From contig CAIOZA010000006.1 of NCBI GenBank assembly GCA_903862655.1, forward strand, positions 1 through 64,000: a DNA stretch of 64,000 nt, given 5' to 3'. A model generated the notes under the pieces. The model saw only the letters and a list, made by a program, of their open reading frames with translations. It ran no database searches and was not told where the DNA came from. Below, one piece after another: positions 35,437-44,847 of this stretch (the stretch's first letter is position 1; each line of letters starts with the position of its first letter). A program made the translations under genes and the position numbers. This DNA comes from an uncultured Ignavibacteria bacterium. GTDB lineage: Bacteria; Bacteroidota; Ignavibacteria; Kapaibacteriales; UBA2268.

Positions 35437-36775
35437 TGTAGTACAAACATTCAAGAACATCTTCAGGATTGAAGAGCTTCGTACAAGAATCATTACAACT
35501 ATATTGATATTGGTTGTCGTGCGTCTTGGTGCGCAAATTACTGTACCGGGTCTTGATATGACTCTGTTGCATATTTCTAACAAAAGTGACTCTAACAGTC
35601 TTTTTGGATTGTTTGATTTGTTTGTCGGAGGTGCATTTTCTAATGCAGCTATTTTTGCACTTGGTATTATGCCCTACATTACTGCATCAATTATTCTTCA
35701 GTTAGGCGGAATTGTAATTCCCGAATTGCAGAAGATGCAAAAAGAAGGTGAAGAAGGTAGACGCAAAATTAATCAATGGACAAGAATTCTTACTGTTGCC
35801 ATTGCAGCCATGCAATCATGGGCTTTCACTCTTAGATTAAGAGGAATGGAAGCAAATGGGTTGCCGGTTGTCCCAGATAGCGGGGTTATTTTTGTTTTAA
35901 CTACTGTCTTTATTATGACAGCCGGTGTTATGATTATGATGTGGCTTGGAGAAAGAATTACCGAATTTGGAATTGGTAATGGTATATCTTTAATCATTAT
36001 GATTGGTATTGTTGCCAGGCTCCCGGGTGCTTTGTATCAAGAAGTTAACCAAGTATTGACGCTTGCAGAGAGACCATGGATATTAGAGGTTATTATTCTG
36101 ATATTTGTTTTAGCCGTGATTGCTTCAGTTATATTTATAACTCAAGGTACCCGGCGAATACCGGTTCAGTATGCAAAACGACAGGTTGGCAGAAAAGTTT
36201 ATGGCGGAACAACACAGTACATTCCTTTGAGAGTTAATACTGCCGGGGTTATGCCTATCATTTTTGCTCAATCTCTTATGTTTATACCGAACACAATCTT
36301 TAGTTTTTTCCCAGGTAGTACATGGCTTTACGGAGTAGTATCATTATTCAATGAACGTTCATTAAGCTATGCTTTAATCTATGGTGGTATGGTTGTATTA
36401 TTTACTTACTTCTATACAGCTATTGTTTTTAACCCAAGGGAAATGGCAGAAAATATGAAAAAGCAAGGTGGTTTTATTCCAGGTATAAGACCAGGATCAC
36501 AAACCGCAGAATATATAGATGGTATTATTACAAGAATTACATTACCAGGTTCGTTCTTTTTAGCACTTGTCGCCATACTTCCAACGTTTGCTATACACAT
36601 ACTTGGAGTATCGTCAGGTTTAGCCTCATTCATTGGCGGTACATCATTGTTAATTGTCGTGGGTGTTTGCCTCGATACATTACAACAAATCGAATCATAT
36701 TTGCTCATGAGGCACTATGATGGATTTATGAAGAGCGGCAAGATTAAGGGTAGAACCGGTTCAGGTGGATTTTAA
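35429..36775 (+). CDS. secY: Protein translocase subunit SecY
   Basis: A 448-residue, ten-helix core of the Sec translocon. Signatures: FVGGAFSNAAIFALGIMPYITASIILQL (helix 2, the plug and gate region), EFGIGNGISLIIM, RRIPVQYAKRQVG, and the C-terminal MKSGKIKGR. It will export the many signal-peptide proteins of this window before T9SS acts. It overlaps rplO by 8 bases and is followed 6 bases later by map. Confidence 0.97.
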   Translation: MSSVVQTFKNIFRIEELRTRIITTILILVVVRLGAQITVPGLDMTLLHISNKSDSNSLFGLFDLFVGGAFSNAAIFALGIMPYITASIILQLGGIVIPELQKMQKEGEEGRRKINQWTRILTVAIAAMQSWAFTLRLRGMEANGLPVVPDSGVIFVLTTVFIMTAGVMIMMWLGERITEFGIGNGISLIIMIGIVARLPGALYQEVNQVLTLAERPWILEVIILIFVLAVIASVIFITQGTRRIPVQYAKRQVGRKVYGGTTQYIPLRVNTAGVMPIIFAQSLMFIPNTIFSFFPGSTWLYGVVSLFNERSLSYALIYGGMVVLFTYFYTAIVFNPREMAENMKKQGGFIPGIRPGSQTAEYIDGIITRITLPGSFFLALVAILPTFAIHILGVSSGLASFIGGTSLLIVVGVCLDTLQQIESYLLMRHYDGFMKSGKIKGRTGSGGF

Positions 36776-36781
36776 GAAATT

Positions 36782-37588
36782 ATGAGTGGACATCCTGGGT
36801 ATTATAATATGCCGGCTATCCGATCGACAGAAGAGATTGCCAAAATTGAAAAAGCGTGCAGGATAGTAGCAGAGACCTTAGGTCTTTTGGAAAAATATGT
36901 TAAGCCTGGTGTTGAGACAATTGAATTGGACAAAATCGCAGAGGATTATATACGTTCTAAAAACGCGAGCCCGGCATTCAAAGGGTACCAAGTTGATGAC
37001 AAATATTTTCCCAACACACTTTGTATCTCGGTAAATGAGGAAGTAGTTCACGGAATACCAGGTAATCGTGCTTTGATAGAAGGAGATATTGTATCGTTGG
37101 ATTGTGGAGCCAAATTGGATGGATATTATGGCGATAGTGCCGTAACCTATCCCGTTGGAATCATAAGTGACGAAACAAGGAAATTACTTGAAGTAACTCA
37201 ACAATCATTAATGCTGGGAATTGCACAGGCAATTGACAGAAATAAAGTTTACGATATTTCAAGAGCAATTCAAACCTATTGCGAAAGTAATGGTTTTTCT
37301 TTGACAAGAGAATTAGTAGGCCACGGAATTGGTAAGAATCTCCACGAGGAGCCTCCAATACCTAATTTTGTTCCGCCCTTGCTCCACAGGAATAGATATC
37401 CAAATGTGAAGCTATATGAGGGAATGGGGCTTGCAATTGAGCCTATGGTGCATGCAGGAGGTTATCAGGTTGTTACTGGAAAGGATAAATGGACAGTAAA
37501 AACCAAAGATGGTAAACCAGCAGCACATTTCGAGCATACAGTAATTGTTCAGGATAAGTATCCTTTAATATTAACATTAAGAGATTAA
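36782..37588 (+). CDS. map: Methionine aminopeptidase, type I
   Basis: A 268-residue MetAP that removes initiator methionine. The metal ligands are visible: DCGAKLDGYYGDSA (two Asp), GHGIGKNLHEEP (His), AIEPMV (Glu) and the final Glu in FEHTVIV. CISVNEEVVHGIPG is the substrate-pocket motif. The N-terminal MSGHPGYYNM is slightly longer than usual; a start at the in-frame ATG 36809 (MPAIRSTEEI) is possible. Confidence 0.95.
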   Translation: MSGHPGYYNMPAIRSTEEIAKIEKACRIVAETLGLLEKYVKPGVETIELDKIAEDYIRSKNASPAFKGYQVDDKYFPNTLCISVNEEVVHGIPGNRALIEGDIVSLDCGAKLDGYYGDSAVTYPVGIISDETRKLLEVTQQSLMLGIAQAIDRNKVYDISRAIQTYCESNGFSLTRELVGHGIGKNLHEEPPIPNFVPPLLHRNRYPNVKLYEGMGLAIEPMVHAGGYQVVTGKDKWTVKTKDGKPAAHFEHTVIVQDKYPLILTLRD

Positions 37589-37597
37589 CGGATAAAA

Positions 37598-37816
37598 ATG
37601 GCTAAGCAGGATTTAATACAACTTGACGGAATAATCGAAGAAACACTTCCGAATACACAGTTCATTGTGAAGTTCGAGAATGGTCACAAGATTCTGGCAC
37701 ATATATCCGGTAAAATGAGAATGAATTTCATAAAGATTCTCCAGGGAGATAAAGTGAAAGTTGAACTTTCGCCTTATGATCTCACAAAAGGCAGAATCGT
37801 CTATAGATACAAATAA
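37598..37816 (+). CDS. infA: Translation initiation factor IF-1
   Basis: A 72-residue OB-fold IF-1: [65 protein letters not shown]. Length and core are canonical. It lies 9 bases after map, in its usual place before rpmJ. Confidence 0.96.
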   Translation: MAKQDLIQLDGIIEETLPNTQFIVKFENGHKILAHISGKMRMNFIKILQGDKVKVELSPYDLTKGRIVYRYK

Positions 37817-37853
37817 GAAACTATAAGAAACACAATAAATTGAGAGTACTGCG

Positions 37854-37970
37854 ATGAAAGTGCAAGCATCAGTTAAGAAAAGAAATCCGGACGATAAAAT
37901 CGTCTGTAGAAAAGGTAGAATATACATTATTAACAAGAAAAATCCCAGATTCAAACAAAGACAGGGATAA
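37854..37970 (+). CDS. rpmJ: 50S ribosomal protein L36 (zinc-free type)
   Basis: A 38-residue L36 beginning [17 protein letters not shown] and ending NPRFKQRQG. Only one Cys remains (VCRKGR), so the CxxC zinc site of the usual form is gone, as in other Bacteroidota. It is short but unmistakable and lies between infA and rpsM. Confidence 0.95.
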   Translation: MKVQASVKKRNPDDKIVCRKGRIYIINKKNPRFKQRQG

Positions 37971-37989
37971 TCAATAAAGGAGTCAAAGA

Positions 37990-38367
37990 GTGGCACGTAT
38001 AGCTGGAATCGATCTGCCAAAGAACAAACGTGGAGTAATTGGACTTACCTATATTTTTGGTATAGGAAGACATAGCTCAGAAAAAGTTTTAGCTGAAGCA
38101 GGAATAAGCGAAGATAAAAAAGTGAACGAGTGGAGCGATGAAGAAATCGCACGCTTACGCCAAATAATTCAGGAATTAAAGGTCGAAGGTACACTTCGTT
38201 CCGAAACTCAAATGAATATCAAGCGTTTGATCGATATCAATTGCTATCGTGGAATTCGCCACAGACGTGGACTGCCTGTCAGAGGACAGAGAACCAGAAC
38301 CAATTCAAGAACCCGTAAAGGTAAGAGAAAGACGGTTGCTGGGAAAAAGAAAGCCGCTAAGAAGTAG
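37990..38367 (+). CDS. rpsM: 30S ribosomal protein S13
   Basis: A 125-residue S13 at the top of the 30S head. [38 protein letters not shown] opens it; the helix-two-turn-helix and basic tail [27 protein letters not shown] close it. The start is GTG, with AAAGGAG 9 bases before. Confidence 0.96.
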   Translation: MARIAGIDLPKNKRGVIGLTYIFGIGRHSSEKVLAEAGISEDKKVNEWSDEEIARLRQIIQELKVEGTLRSETQMNIKRLIDINCYRGIRHRRGLPVRGQRTRTNSRTRKGKRKTVAGKKKAAKK

Positions 38368-38431
38368 TTGAATTTTACTTCTTGATTTCATTATTTGAAT
38401 TTATTAGTAATCAATAACAAAGTATAATTAA

Positions 38432-38818
38432 ATGGCAGCAGCTAAAAAAAGACAGAAAAGAAAAATAGTAGCCGATTCACATGGCAAAGCACATGTTATT
38501 GCTACATTTAACAACGTGATGGTAACTATTTCCGACATGTATGGCAATACTCTCTGCTGGTCGTCAGCCGGTAGAAACGGATTCCGCGGTTCAAAGAAAA
38601 ATACTCCTTATGCCGCTCAGGTTTCAGCAGAAAAAGCCGCAAAAGAAGCTTATGATATGGGCCTCAGGAAAGTTGACGTTGTTGTTAAAGGTCCTGGTTC
38701 CGGTCGTGAAGCCGCGATTAGAGCGCTTACTCAAGCTGGATTAGAAATCCACAGTATCATTGATAAAACTCCTATTCCTCATAATGGTTGCAGACCTGCG
38801 AAAAGAAGAAGAGTATAA
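38432..38818 (+). CDS. rpsK: 30S ribosomal protein S11
   Basis: A 128-residue S11. Core [61 protein letters not shown]; and the end [16 protein letters not shown], where the Asn-Gly often isomerises. rpsD would normally follow, but the next gene is rpoA. Confidence 0.96.
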   Translation: MAAAKKRQKRKIVADSHGKAHVIATFNNVMVTISDMYGNTLCWSSAGRNGFRGSKKNTPYAAQVSAEKAAKEAYDMGLRKVDVVVKGPGSGREAAIRALTQAGLEIHSIIDKTPIPHNGCRPAKRRRV

Positions 38819-38894
38819 GACCATAGGTCAGGATGCTTCAAAATTGCATCCATAATTAACTAAAAGTTTTAAAATCCGAGAGATATAGATACTT

Positions 38895-39920
38895 ATGAAT
38901 ACTCAGATGCAGATGCCCGATAGGGTGCAAATTGAGGAAACATCAAATCCAAACCAGGGAAGATTTATTCTTCAGCCACTGGAACAAGGTTATGGTGTTA
39001 CCCTTGGTAATTCTCTTAGAAGAGTTCTTTTATCGTCTGTTCCAGGTGCTGCTATTATCGGTGTAAAAATCACCGATGTTTTGCACGAATTCCAGACAAT
39101 TCCCGGTGTTTTAGAAGATGTTTCCGAGATTATTCTCAATATGAAGGAAATCAGACTTAAAACATTGGATAAAAAGCCTTTAAGATTGATGCTTCACCTA
39201 AAAGGACCTGGATCATGGACAGCCCGTGATCTACAAGCTGCTTCAGCACAAATTGAAATTCTTGACGCAGACCATCATATTGCTACTTTAGCAGATGACG
39301 CTGAGTTCGATGTAGAACTACGCATTGCTAAGGGCAAAGGGTATGTTCCATCAGAAGAACAGGTTCTTGTTGATTACCCAATTGGTATGCTTCCAATCGA
39401 TGCCATTTATACTCCTATTAAAAATGTTATCTTTAATATTGAACCTTATCGCGTTGGTCAGAAGACTGATTATGAAAAGTTAATTCTTGATGTTGAAACT
39501 GATGGTTCCATCACTCCTCAGGAAGCTCTTCATTCAGCTGCAAAACTAATGCAAGATCATGTGAAGTACTTCATTAGTTTTGAAGAAACTACTGAAGAAA
39601 AATCACCTCAGGAAATTGCAGAAGATGAAGTGAAAGAAGCAGAACGCAACAGATTGCGTAAAATATTACTGACTCCTGTCGATGAACTTGAATTATCAGT
39701 TAGAGCACACAATTGCCTCAAAGCTGCTAATATTAAGAATCTAGCAGAACTCGTAATGCTTCAGGAAACAGAACTGCTCAAATTCCGTAATTTCGGACGT
39801 AAATCCTTAACCGAACTTACAGAAGTTGTTCATTTCTTCGGGCTTGATTTTGGTATGAATGTTGAAAAATTCATCAAAGATGAACCAGTTAAACCAACTG
39901 ATCTGATTGATCCCTATTAA
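38895..39920 (+). CDS. rpoA: RNA polymerase alpha subunit
   Basis: A 341-residue alpha subunit. The N-terminal dimerisation domain has GRFILQPLEQGYGVTLGNSLRRVLLSSVPGAAI (21-53). The C-terminal domain has the DNA-binding LSVRAHNCLKAANIKNLAELV...LLKFRNFGRKSLTEL (about 271-315). A Glu-rich linker (EETTEEKSPQEIAEDEVKEAERN) lies between. The 76 base gap before it holds a weak hairpin (GGATGC/GCATCC, 38831-38851) but no rpsD. Confidence 0.97.
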   Translation: MNTQMQMPDRVQIEETSNPNQGRFILQPLEQGYGVTLGNSLRRVLLSSVPGAAIIGVKITDVLHEFQTIPGVLEDVSEIILNMKEIRLKTLDKKPLRLMLHLKGPGSWTARDLQAASAQIEILDADHHIATLADDAEFDVELRIAKGKGYVPSEEQVLVDYPIGMLPIDAIYTPIKNVIFNIEPYRVGQKTDYEKLILDVETDGSITPQEALHSAAKLMQDHVKYFISFEETTEEKSPQEIAEDEVKEAERNRLRKILLTPVDELELSVRAHNCLKAANIKNLAELVMLQETELLKFRNFGRKSLTELTEVVHFFGLDFGMNVEKFIKDEPVKPTDLIDPY

Positions 39921-40007
39921 TCTAATCGGTACACTGGAATGTTAAGAAGTCTTAATTGACTTCATAGAATAAATTTGAATTTAAATAAAAGTGAATGAGA
40001 TAAGACA

Positions 40008-40742
40008 ATGAGACACTTACACAAGGGAAGAAAACTTAAAAGAACCAGCAGTCATCGTAAGGCATTATTGAAGAATATGGCTAGTTCTCTTTTTGAACAT
40101 AAAAGAATTTCAACAACTGTTGCAAAAGCTAAGGAATTAAGACCCTATGCTGAGTCATTGATTACCAAAGCAAAACATGCTCTTGCTAATGAAAAAGCAG
40201 GCACTCTGCCGGAAGGTCAGACTATTGACATCCACAACAGAAGAATAGTTGGTAAGCACATCGAGGTCAAAGCAATTCTTCAGGAATTGTTTGACACTAT
40301 TGCACCGATGGTTGCCGATCGTCCGGGTGGGTACACAAGAATAACAAAAACAGGCTTCAGACGTGGTGACGCTGGACAAACTGCTGTTATTGAGCTTGTT
40401 GACTGGTCAGCACCACAAGATGGCGCTACATCGAAGAAAGGCAAGAAAAAAGCCGCTCCTAAGAAAAAGACAGCAACAGCAGCTAAACCAGAAGTAGAAG
40501 CAAAGCCAAAGAAAACAAAGAAAACAGCAGAAGTTATTGAAGAAGTTGCTCCAGTTGCAGTAGTCACAGAAACACCGGTAGTCGTCGAGACACCAGCTGT
40601 TGAAGCTCCTGTAGCAGAAGTTGTTGCCGAACCGGTAGTTGAAGAAACCCCAGTAGTTGAAGAGCCTGTTGCTGAAACACCAGCAGAAGAAGCTCCAGCC
40701 ACTGAAGAAATAAAACCTGAAGGCGAAACTGAAAAAGCATAA
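40008..40742 (+). CDS. rplQ: 50S ribosomal protein L17 with long acidic/Pro-rich tail
   Basis: The first ~140 residues are a normal L17: [37 protein letters not shown]...RPGGYTRI. Residues about 145-170 are Lys/Ala-rich ([23 protein letters not shown]). Residues about 175-244 are a low-complexity Val/Pro/Glu/Thr/Ala tail made of imperfect repeats such as [21 protein letters not shown]. At 244 residues it is about twice the usual length. The tail is presumably disordered and exposed near the tunnel exit, where L17 sits. Last gene of the cluster, before a strong terminator. Confidence 0.95.
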   Translation: MRHLHKGRKLKRTSSHRKALLKNMASSLFEHKRISTTVAKAKELRPYAESLITKAKHALANEKAGTLPEGQTIDIHNRRIVGKHIEVKAILQELFDTIAPMVADRPGGYTRITKTGFRRGDAGQTAVIELVDWSAPQDGATSKKGKKKAAPKKKTATAAKPEVEAKPKKTKKTAEVIEEVAPVAVVTETPVVVETPAVEAPVAEVVAEPVVEETPVVEEPVAETPAEEAPATEEIKPEGETEKA

Positions 40743-40762
40743 CAACTTATAAAATAGTTAAT

Positions 40763-40801
40763 AAAAAAAACCTCAAATCGCAAGATTTGAGGTTTTTTTT
40801 T
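40763..40801 (+). terminator. Rho-independent terminator of the ribosomal cluster
   Basis: An A-run (40763-40770), stem CCTCAAATC-GCAA-GATTTGAGG (40771-40792; GCAA is a stable GNRA tetraloop), then nine T. The A-run/T-run symmetry makes the stem up to 17 bp. Lies 20 bases after rplQ. Confidence 0.95.
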
Positions 40802-40863
40802 ACTATTAACAGGATTAATCGTAATTTTAAATGATTATTTGATTCAATATTGAAAAGAGTGAA

Positions 40864-42921
40864 ATGATAGTAAAACAAATGTTAAATCCGGAAAGCATCG
40901 TTGTCGTTGGTGCTTCTAACGATGTTCAGAAAATAGGTGGAAAGGTTCTTAAGAATATTCTCGAAAATTGCTATAATGGTAAGGTTTACGGTGTTAATCC
41001 TAAAGAGAATATTGTTCAGGGAATGGAATGTTATGCAGATGTTTCTCAGTTGCCGGATGTTGATTTGGCAATTATAGCCATTGCAGCAAAATTCACAGAA
41101 GAGGCTGTCAGAATACTTGCAAATGAAAAGAAGACGAAAGCATTTATTATCCTCTCTGCAGGATTCAGTGAAGTAGGGCCTGAGGGCAGAATTCTTGAGG
41201 AAAGACTAGCAAAAATTATTGATGACGCTGGAGGTACATTAATCGGACCTAACTGTATTGGAGTTCTTACCACAAGCTATAAGGGAGTCTTTGCCGGACC
41301 TATTCCTAAGTTTGATCCAAAGGGATGTGACTGTGTGTCTGCATCTGGTGCAACTATGGTGTTTATTGTCGAAATGGCTATGCAGTTGGGAATAACTTTT
41401 TCAAGTATATTCTCAGTTGGCAACAGCGCACAGGTAGGTGTAGAAGATGTTCTGGAATACTGGGACGAATCTTTTGATCCCAAGACTAGTTCGAAATTGA
41501 AACTAATCTATATCGAACAGATTCTAAATCCACAAAAACTATTGAAACATGCCAGATCTCTCGTAAGTAAGGGTTGTTCAATAGCGGGAATAAAGGCAGG
41601 CACAACAGAAGCCGGTGCTAGAGCTGTTTCGTCACACACGGGAGCATTAGCCGGATCTGATACAGCGACAGAAGCATTATTTAGAAAAGCCGGTATTGTT
41701 CGCTGCGGCAGCAGGGAGGAGCTCGTATATGTGATTGGAGCTATGACAAATAAGCCTTTGAAGGGTGATAGAATTGCGGTAATCACACATGCCGGAGGAC
41801 CGGGTGTTATGCTCACCGATGCTTTATCAAAAGGAGGTATGAAAGTACCTAACCTGAGCGGAGCATCGGCTGATAAACTTCTGGAACAATTGTATCATGG
41901 CTCTTCTGTTGCTAATCCAATTGATTTTCTTGCAACAGGAACAGCTGAGCAACTAGGGTTAATACTCGATACGATAGAAAATGAATTTGATAACATCGAT
42001 GCCTCTGTTGTTATATTTGGAACAACAGGAATGTTCGATGTAACTACGGTTTATGATACAATTAACGAAAAAATGAAATCCTGCAGAAAGCCTATTTATC
42101 CTGTAATGCCCTCCGTTATCCAGGCATCTACTGAAATGTCTCATTTCAAAGAACTAGGACAAATAGCATTCACTGATGAAGTAGCTTTAGGTAATGCATT
42201 ATGTAAAATTAATTCTACAAGCAAGCCATTCATAACTGAAGATTCAGTTCAAATAAACGAAAATGTAATCCGAAATATTATAGATAATGCAAAGGATGGA
42301 AGTTATCTGAAACCTGAAGATGTCCAGAACTTGCTCGATCTAGCAGGTATATTAAGAGTGCCCGAATCAGTTGTTTCAACTAAGGAAGATGCGGTAAAAG
42401 CATCAGTTACTATGGGCTTTCCAGTCGTAATGAAAGTCGTGGGTCCAGTGCATAAATCAGATGTTGGCGGAGTAAAACTCTCAGTTCAGAATGCGTCAGA
42501 AGTAGGACAGCACTACGATGAGCTTATGAAGATAGATAATGCTGATGGGGTTCTTATCCAGAAAATGATATCCGGGCAGGAGATTTTTATCGGAGCAAAG
42601 CGCGAAGATAAGTTTGGCCACCTTATCCTCTGCGGGCTTGGTGGAATTTTTATCGAAGTGCTAAAGGATGTTTCCTATGGTTTAGCACCAATTGGACGAG
42701 ATGAAGCGATGTCAATGATTAAAGGTATAAAGGCTTATGGGCTGATAGAAGGCGTCAGAGGCAGAGAAGGAGTAAATGTTGATATGTTTGCAGATGCTAT
42801 TGTAAATCTTTCGTTATTATTGAAGGTGGCACCTGAAATTGCCGAAATGGATATTAATCCTTTACTTGGTACTATGAGGGCAGTTACAGCCGTTGACGCA
42901 AGGATTTTGATAAAGAAATAG
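40864..42921 (+). CDS. ADP-forming acyl-CoA synthetase (acetate-CoA ligase family), alpha-beta fusion
   Basis: A 685-residue NDP-forming acyl-CoA synthetase. Residues about 5-130 are a CoA-binding Rossmann domain (VVVGASNDVQKIGGKVLKNI). Residues about 140-450 are the succinyl-CoA-ligase-like part, with the catalytic His258 in SSHTGALAGSD, the residue phosphorylated in archaeal ACD. Residues about 470-685 are an ATP-grasp domain (GFPVVMKVVGPVHKSDVGGVKL; MDINPLL). The reversible reaction acyl-CoA + ADP + Pi to acid + ATP + CoA lets fermenting cells make ATP from acetyl-CoA or from acyl-CoAs such as those made by 2-oxoacid oxidation. It is monocistronic between two terminators. Confidence 0.92.
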   Translation: MIVKQMLNPESIVVVGASNDVQKIGGKVLKNILENCYNGKVYGVNPKENIVQGMECYADVSQLPDVDLAIIAIAAKFTEEAVRILANEKKTKAFIILSAGFSEVGPEGRILEERLAKIIDDAGGTLIGPNCIGVLTTSYKGVFAGPIPKFDPKGCDCVSASGATMVFIVEMAMQLGITFSSIFSVGNSAQVGVEDVLEYWDESFDPKTSSKLKLIYIEQILNPQKLLKHARSLVSKGCSIAGIKAGTTEAGARAVSSHTGALAGSDTATEALFRKAGIVRCGSREELVYVIGAMTNKPLKGDRIAVITHAGGPGVMLTDALSKGGMKVPNLSGASADKLLEQLYHGSSVANPIDFLATGTAEQLGLILDTIENEFDNIDASVVIFGTTGMFDVTTVYDTINEKMKSCRKPIYPVMPSVIQASTEMSHFKELGQIAFTDEVALGNALCKINSTSKPFITEDSVQINENVIRNIIDNAKDGSYLKPEDVQNLLDLAGILRVPESVVSTKEDAVKASVTMGFPVVMKVVGPVHKSDVGGVKLSVQNASEVGQHYDELMKIDNADGVLIQKMISGQEIFIGAKREDKFGHLILCGLGGIFIEVLKDVSYGLAPIGRDEAMSMIKGIKAYGLIEGVRGREGVNVDMFADAIVNLSLLLKVAPEIAEMDINPLLGTMRAVTAVDARILIKK

Positions 42922-42930
42922 ATTATTAAA

Positions 42931-42970
42931 TGAATATCCGTACAAAAGATGGCTACTGTACGGATATTCA
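42931..42970. terminator. Two-way terminator hairpin between the acyl-CoA synthetase and mscL
   Basis: A perfect 13 bp stem TGAATATCCGTAC/GTACGGATATTCA with a 14 base loop fills the 56 base gap between two convergent genes. No T-run of more than three follows in either direction, so it is a less efficient or structural terminator. Confidence 0.7.
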
Positions 42971-42977
42971 AATAAAC

Positions 42978-43379
42978 CTATTTGCTTTTGAGAATATCTC
43001 TGATTTCTATCAATAATTTTTCTTCGGCTGTTGGTTCAGGAACTTCAGCATGAGTTTCTTCTTGTTTCTTCTTGAGTGAATTCACTGCTTTTACCATCAT
43101 AAAAATCGAAAAAGCTATAATAATAAAATCTATAACGGTCTGGATAAACTTACCATAGTTAATAGCTACAGCAGGGATCTTTTCTATGGCTGGTTTGAGG
43201 ATTAAGGAAAGTGACGTGAAATCAACATTTCCTAGAAGCAGGCCAATTGGAGGCATTAAAACATCCCCAACAAATGACGAAATAATTTTGCCAAAAGCTG
43301 CACCGATGATAATACCGACAGCCATGTCCAGAACGTTACCTCTCATTGCAAAGGTTTTGAATTCGTCGATAATTTTCAT
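42978..43379 (-). CDS. mscL: Large-conductance mechanosensitive channel
   Basis: A 133-residue MscL. The N-terminal amphipathic helix and pore-lining first helix are clear: [41 protein letters not shown]. The second membrane helix is [22 protein letters not shown], and the C-terminal cytoplasmic helix [13 protein letters not shown] is conserved. It releases solutes on hypo-osmotic shock. It lies 26 bases downstream of bshB1 on the same strand. Confidence 0.96.
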   Translation of the reverse strand: MKIIDEFKTFAMRGNVLDMAVGIIIGAAFGKIISSFVGDVLMPPIGLLLGNVDFTSLSLILKPAIEKIPAVAINYGKFIQTVIDFIIIAFSIFMMVKAVNSLKKKQEETHAEVPEPTAEEKLLIEIRDILKSK

Positions 43380-43405
43380 AATAACTCCTAAAACAATAAA
43401 AAAAT

Positions 43406-44152
43406 TTAAAGAAGCTTGTGTAATCCTTCAATGCCTAATGGCTCAGTCGTTGAAAATGCTTCAGCATACCTTGCTCCGATTTTAGTTCCGTAACTAATCG
43501 CTCTCGCTTCAATTTCTTCTAGAAATTCAGGACGGGACAATCTTGTTATCGGACCATCTTCTGAGGACTTTCCAGGTACATAAACCTGGGAGATATAAGC
43601 TTTGATAGAATCCATCTTTGTTTTGAATGTTTGAGTGACATTTACATAGAATATGGTAGATCCATCCGGAAAATCATAAGATTGTTGAAAGCAGAACATT
43701 TTTCGTATTCTGTGCGTTTTTTGAGTCTCGCCTTCGAATTTTGTCTCAAATTTGCGTAATCCACTGATAAACATTGCCCTGCGAATAATTTGATTTACTG
43801 CCTGATGATCGGGGTGTCGTTCAAATGGTGGGTTCATAAGAACAATTTCAGGTCGATATTTGCGTATCATTGTTACAGCTAAACGAACAGATTCATCGTT
43901 AAGTTCAAGAAATCCGTCAGGCAAACCAAGATTCTCTCTGTGAGCTATACCTAGAATTGATGCAGCTTCCATGGATTCATTGAAACGTATCTCCGGAGTG
44001 CCACGTGTACCCATTTCTCCGCGAGTGAAGTCGACAATCGAAACTCTTAAACCATCCTGAACCAGCTTAGCGATAGTACCGCCACATGAAAGCTCGACAT
44101 CATCGGGATGAGCAGCCATTGCCAGCACATCTACTTTGTAATTTTTAAACAT
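43406..44152 (-). CDS. bshB1: Bacillithiol biosynthesis deacetylase BshB1
   Basis: A 248-residue zinc-dependent LmbE/PIG-L family deacetylase. [22 protein letters not shown] carries the zinc His and Asp-Asp. [33 protein letters not shown] (third zinc ligand region) and the C-terminal [14 protein letters not shown] are typical of BshB1 rather than of other PIG-L enzymes. It removes acetate from N-acetylglucosaminyl-malate, the second step in making the thiol bacillithiol. bshA and bshC are not in the window. It starts 9 bases downstream of rpiB and is probably co-transcribed with rpiB and mscL. Confidence 0.93.
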   Translation of the reverse strand: MFKNYKVDVLAMAAHPDDVELSCGGTIAKLVQDGLRVSIVDFTRGEMGTRGTPEIRFNESMEAASILGIAHRENLGLPDGFLELNDESVRLAVTMIRKYRPEIVLMNPPFERHPDHQAVNQIIRRAMFISGLRKFETKFEGETQKTHRIRKMFCFQQSYDFPDGSTIFYVNVTQTFKTKMDSIKAYISQVYVPGKSSEDGPITRLSRPEFLEEIEARAISYGTKIGARYAEAFSTTEPLGIEGLHKLL

Positions 44153-44161
44153 ATATTTATA

Positions 44162-44602
44162 TTATCTTCCTGTTAGCGAATGAATTTTATCAATTCTACC
44201 AGAATGTCTCCCACCATCAAATTCTGTATTTAGAAAGGCATCAGTTATCTGTTTAGCTAGCTCAATCGTAATTAGTCTTGACCCAAAATTTAAAATATTA
44301 GCATCATTGTGCTGACGGCAAAGGACAGCCATTTCGACAGTACTGCAATTAGCCGAGCGTATGCCGGTTACTTTGTTAGCTGTTATCGAAACTCCAATTC
44401 CGGTGCCGCAGATAATAATTCCTTTTTCGCAATTTCCGTCAGCGACAGCTTTAGCAGCAGCAAAAGCGTGATCGGGATAATCAGTTGAAGCTAAAGAGAA
44501 AGCACCGAAATCTACAACTTCATAGCCCATTAGCGTTAAGTAGGATGAAATCTGTTCTTTATATTCGAAACCTGCGTGATCGCTAGCTAATGATATTTTC
44601 AT
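44162..44602 (-). CDS. rpiB: Ribose-5-phosphate isomerase B
   Basis: A 146-residue RpiB/LacAB-family isomerase of the pentose phosphate pathway (ribose 5-phosphate to ribulose 5-phosphate). LASDHAGFEYKE (His9 region), IIICGTGIGVSITANK (catalytic Cys near 65) and CRQHNDANILNFGSR are intact. Length is standard. First gene of the minus-strand group rpiB-bshB1-mscL. The gap upstream (44603-44847) is AT-rich with no visible gene. Confidence 0.95.
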   Translation of the reverse strand: MKISLASDHAGFEYKEQISSYLTLMGYEVVDFGAFSLASTDYPDHAFAAAKAVADGNCEKGIIICGTGIGVSITANKVTGIRSANCSTVEMAVLCRQHNDANILNFGSRLITIELAKQITDAFLNTEFDGGRHSGRIDKIHSLTGR

Positions 44603-44847
44603 GGTAGAAATTGAATTTTATTTAAAAAATAATAATAATGGACGATAAACAAGTTTTATAATTTAGTAAAACAGCATAATGTTTAAATAATGAATTTAAT
44701 TATTGAACATTAATATGATTTACCACGATACTTCTAATTGAAAAATTATTGCTAAAATATGTAAATTAAATAGATATTTGCGTTAAAAGTGCATCATTTT
44801 GACTTTTATTTCGTTATATTCGAAAAAGTTAAAATCAGGAGAAGAAT

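Noticed and set aside
38819..38894. A hidden or shortened rpsD
   Set aside because: 76 bases cannot hold S4 (about 200 residues), and no S4-like motif is found on either strand or in the neighbouring gaps.
40280..40783. Long antisense frames over rplQ
   Set aside because: They are Ser/Thr/Ala-rich mirror images of the Val/Pro/Glu repeat tail, with no ribosome-binding site or family resemblance.
40864..42921. Naming the gene as AMP-forming acetyl-CoA synthetase (acs)
   Set aside because: The domains are CoA-binding, succinyl-CoA-ligase-like and ATP-grasp with a catalytic His, which is the ADP-forming type.
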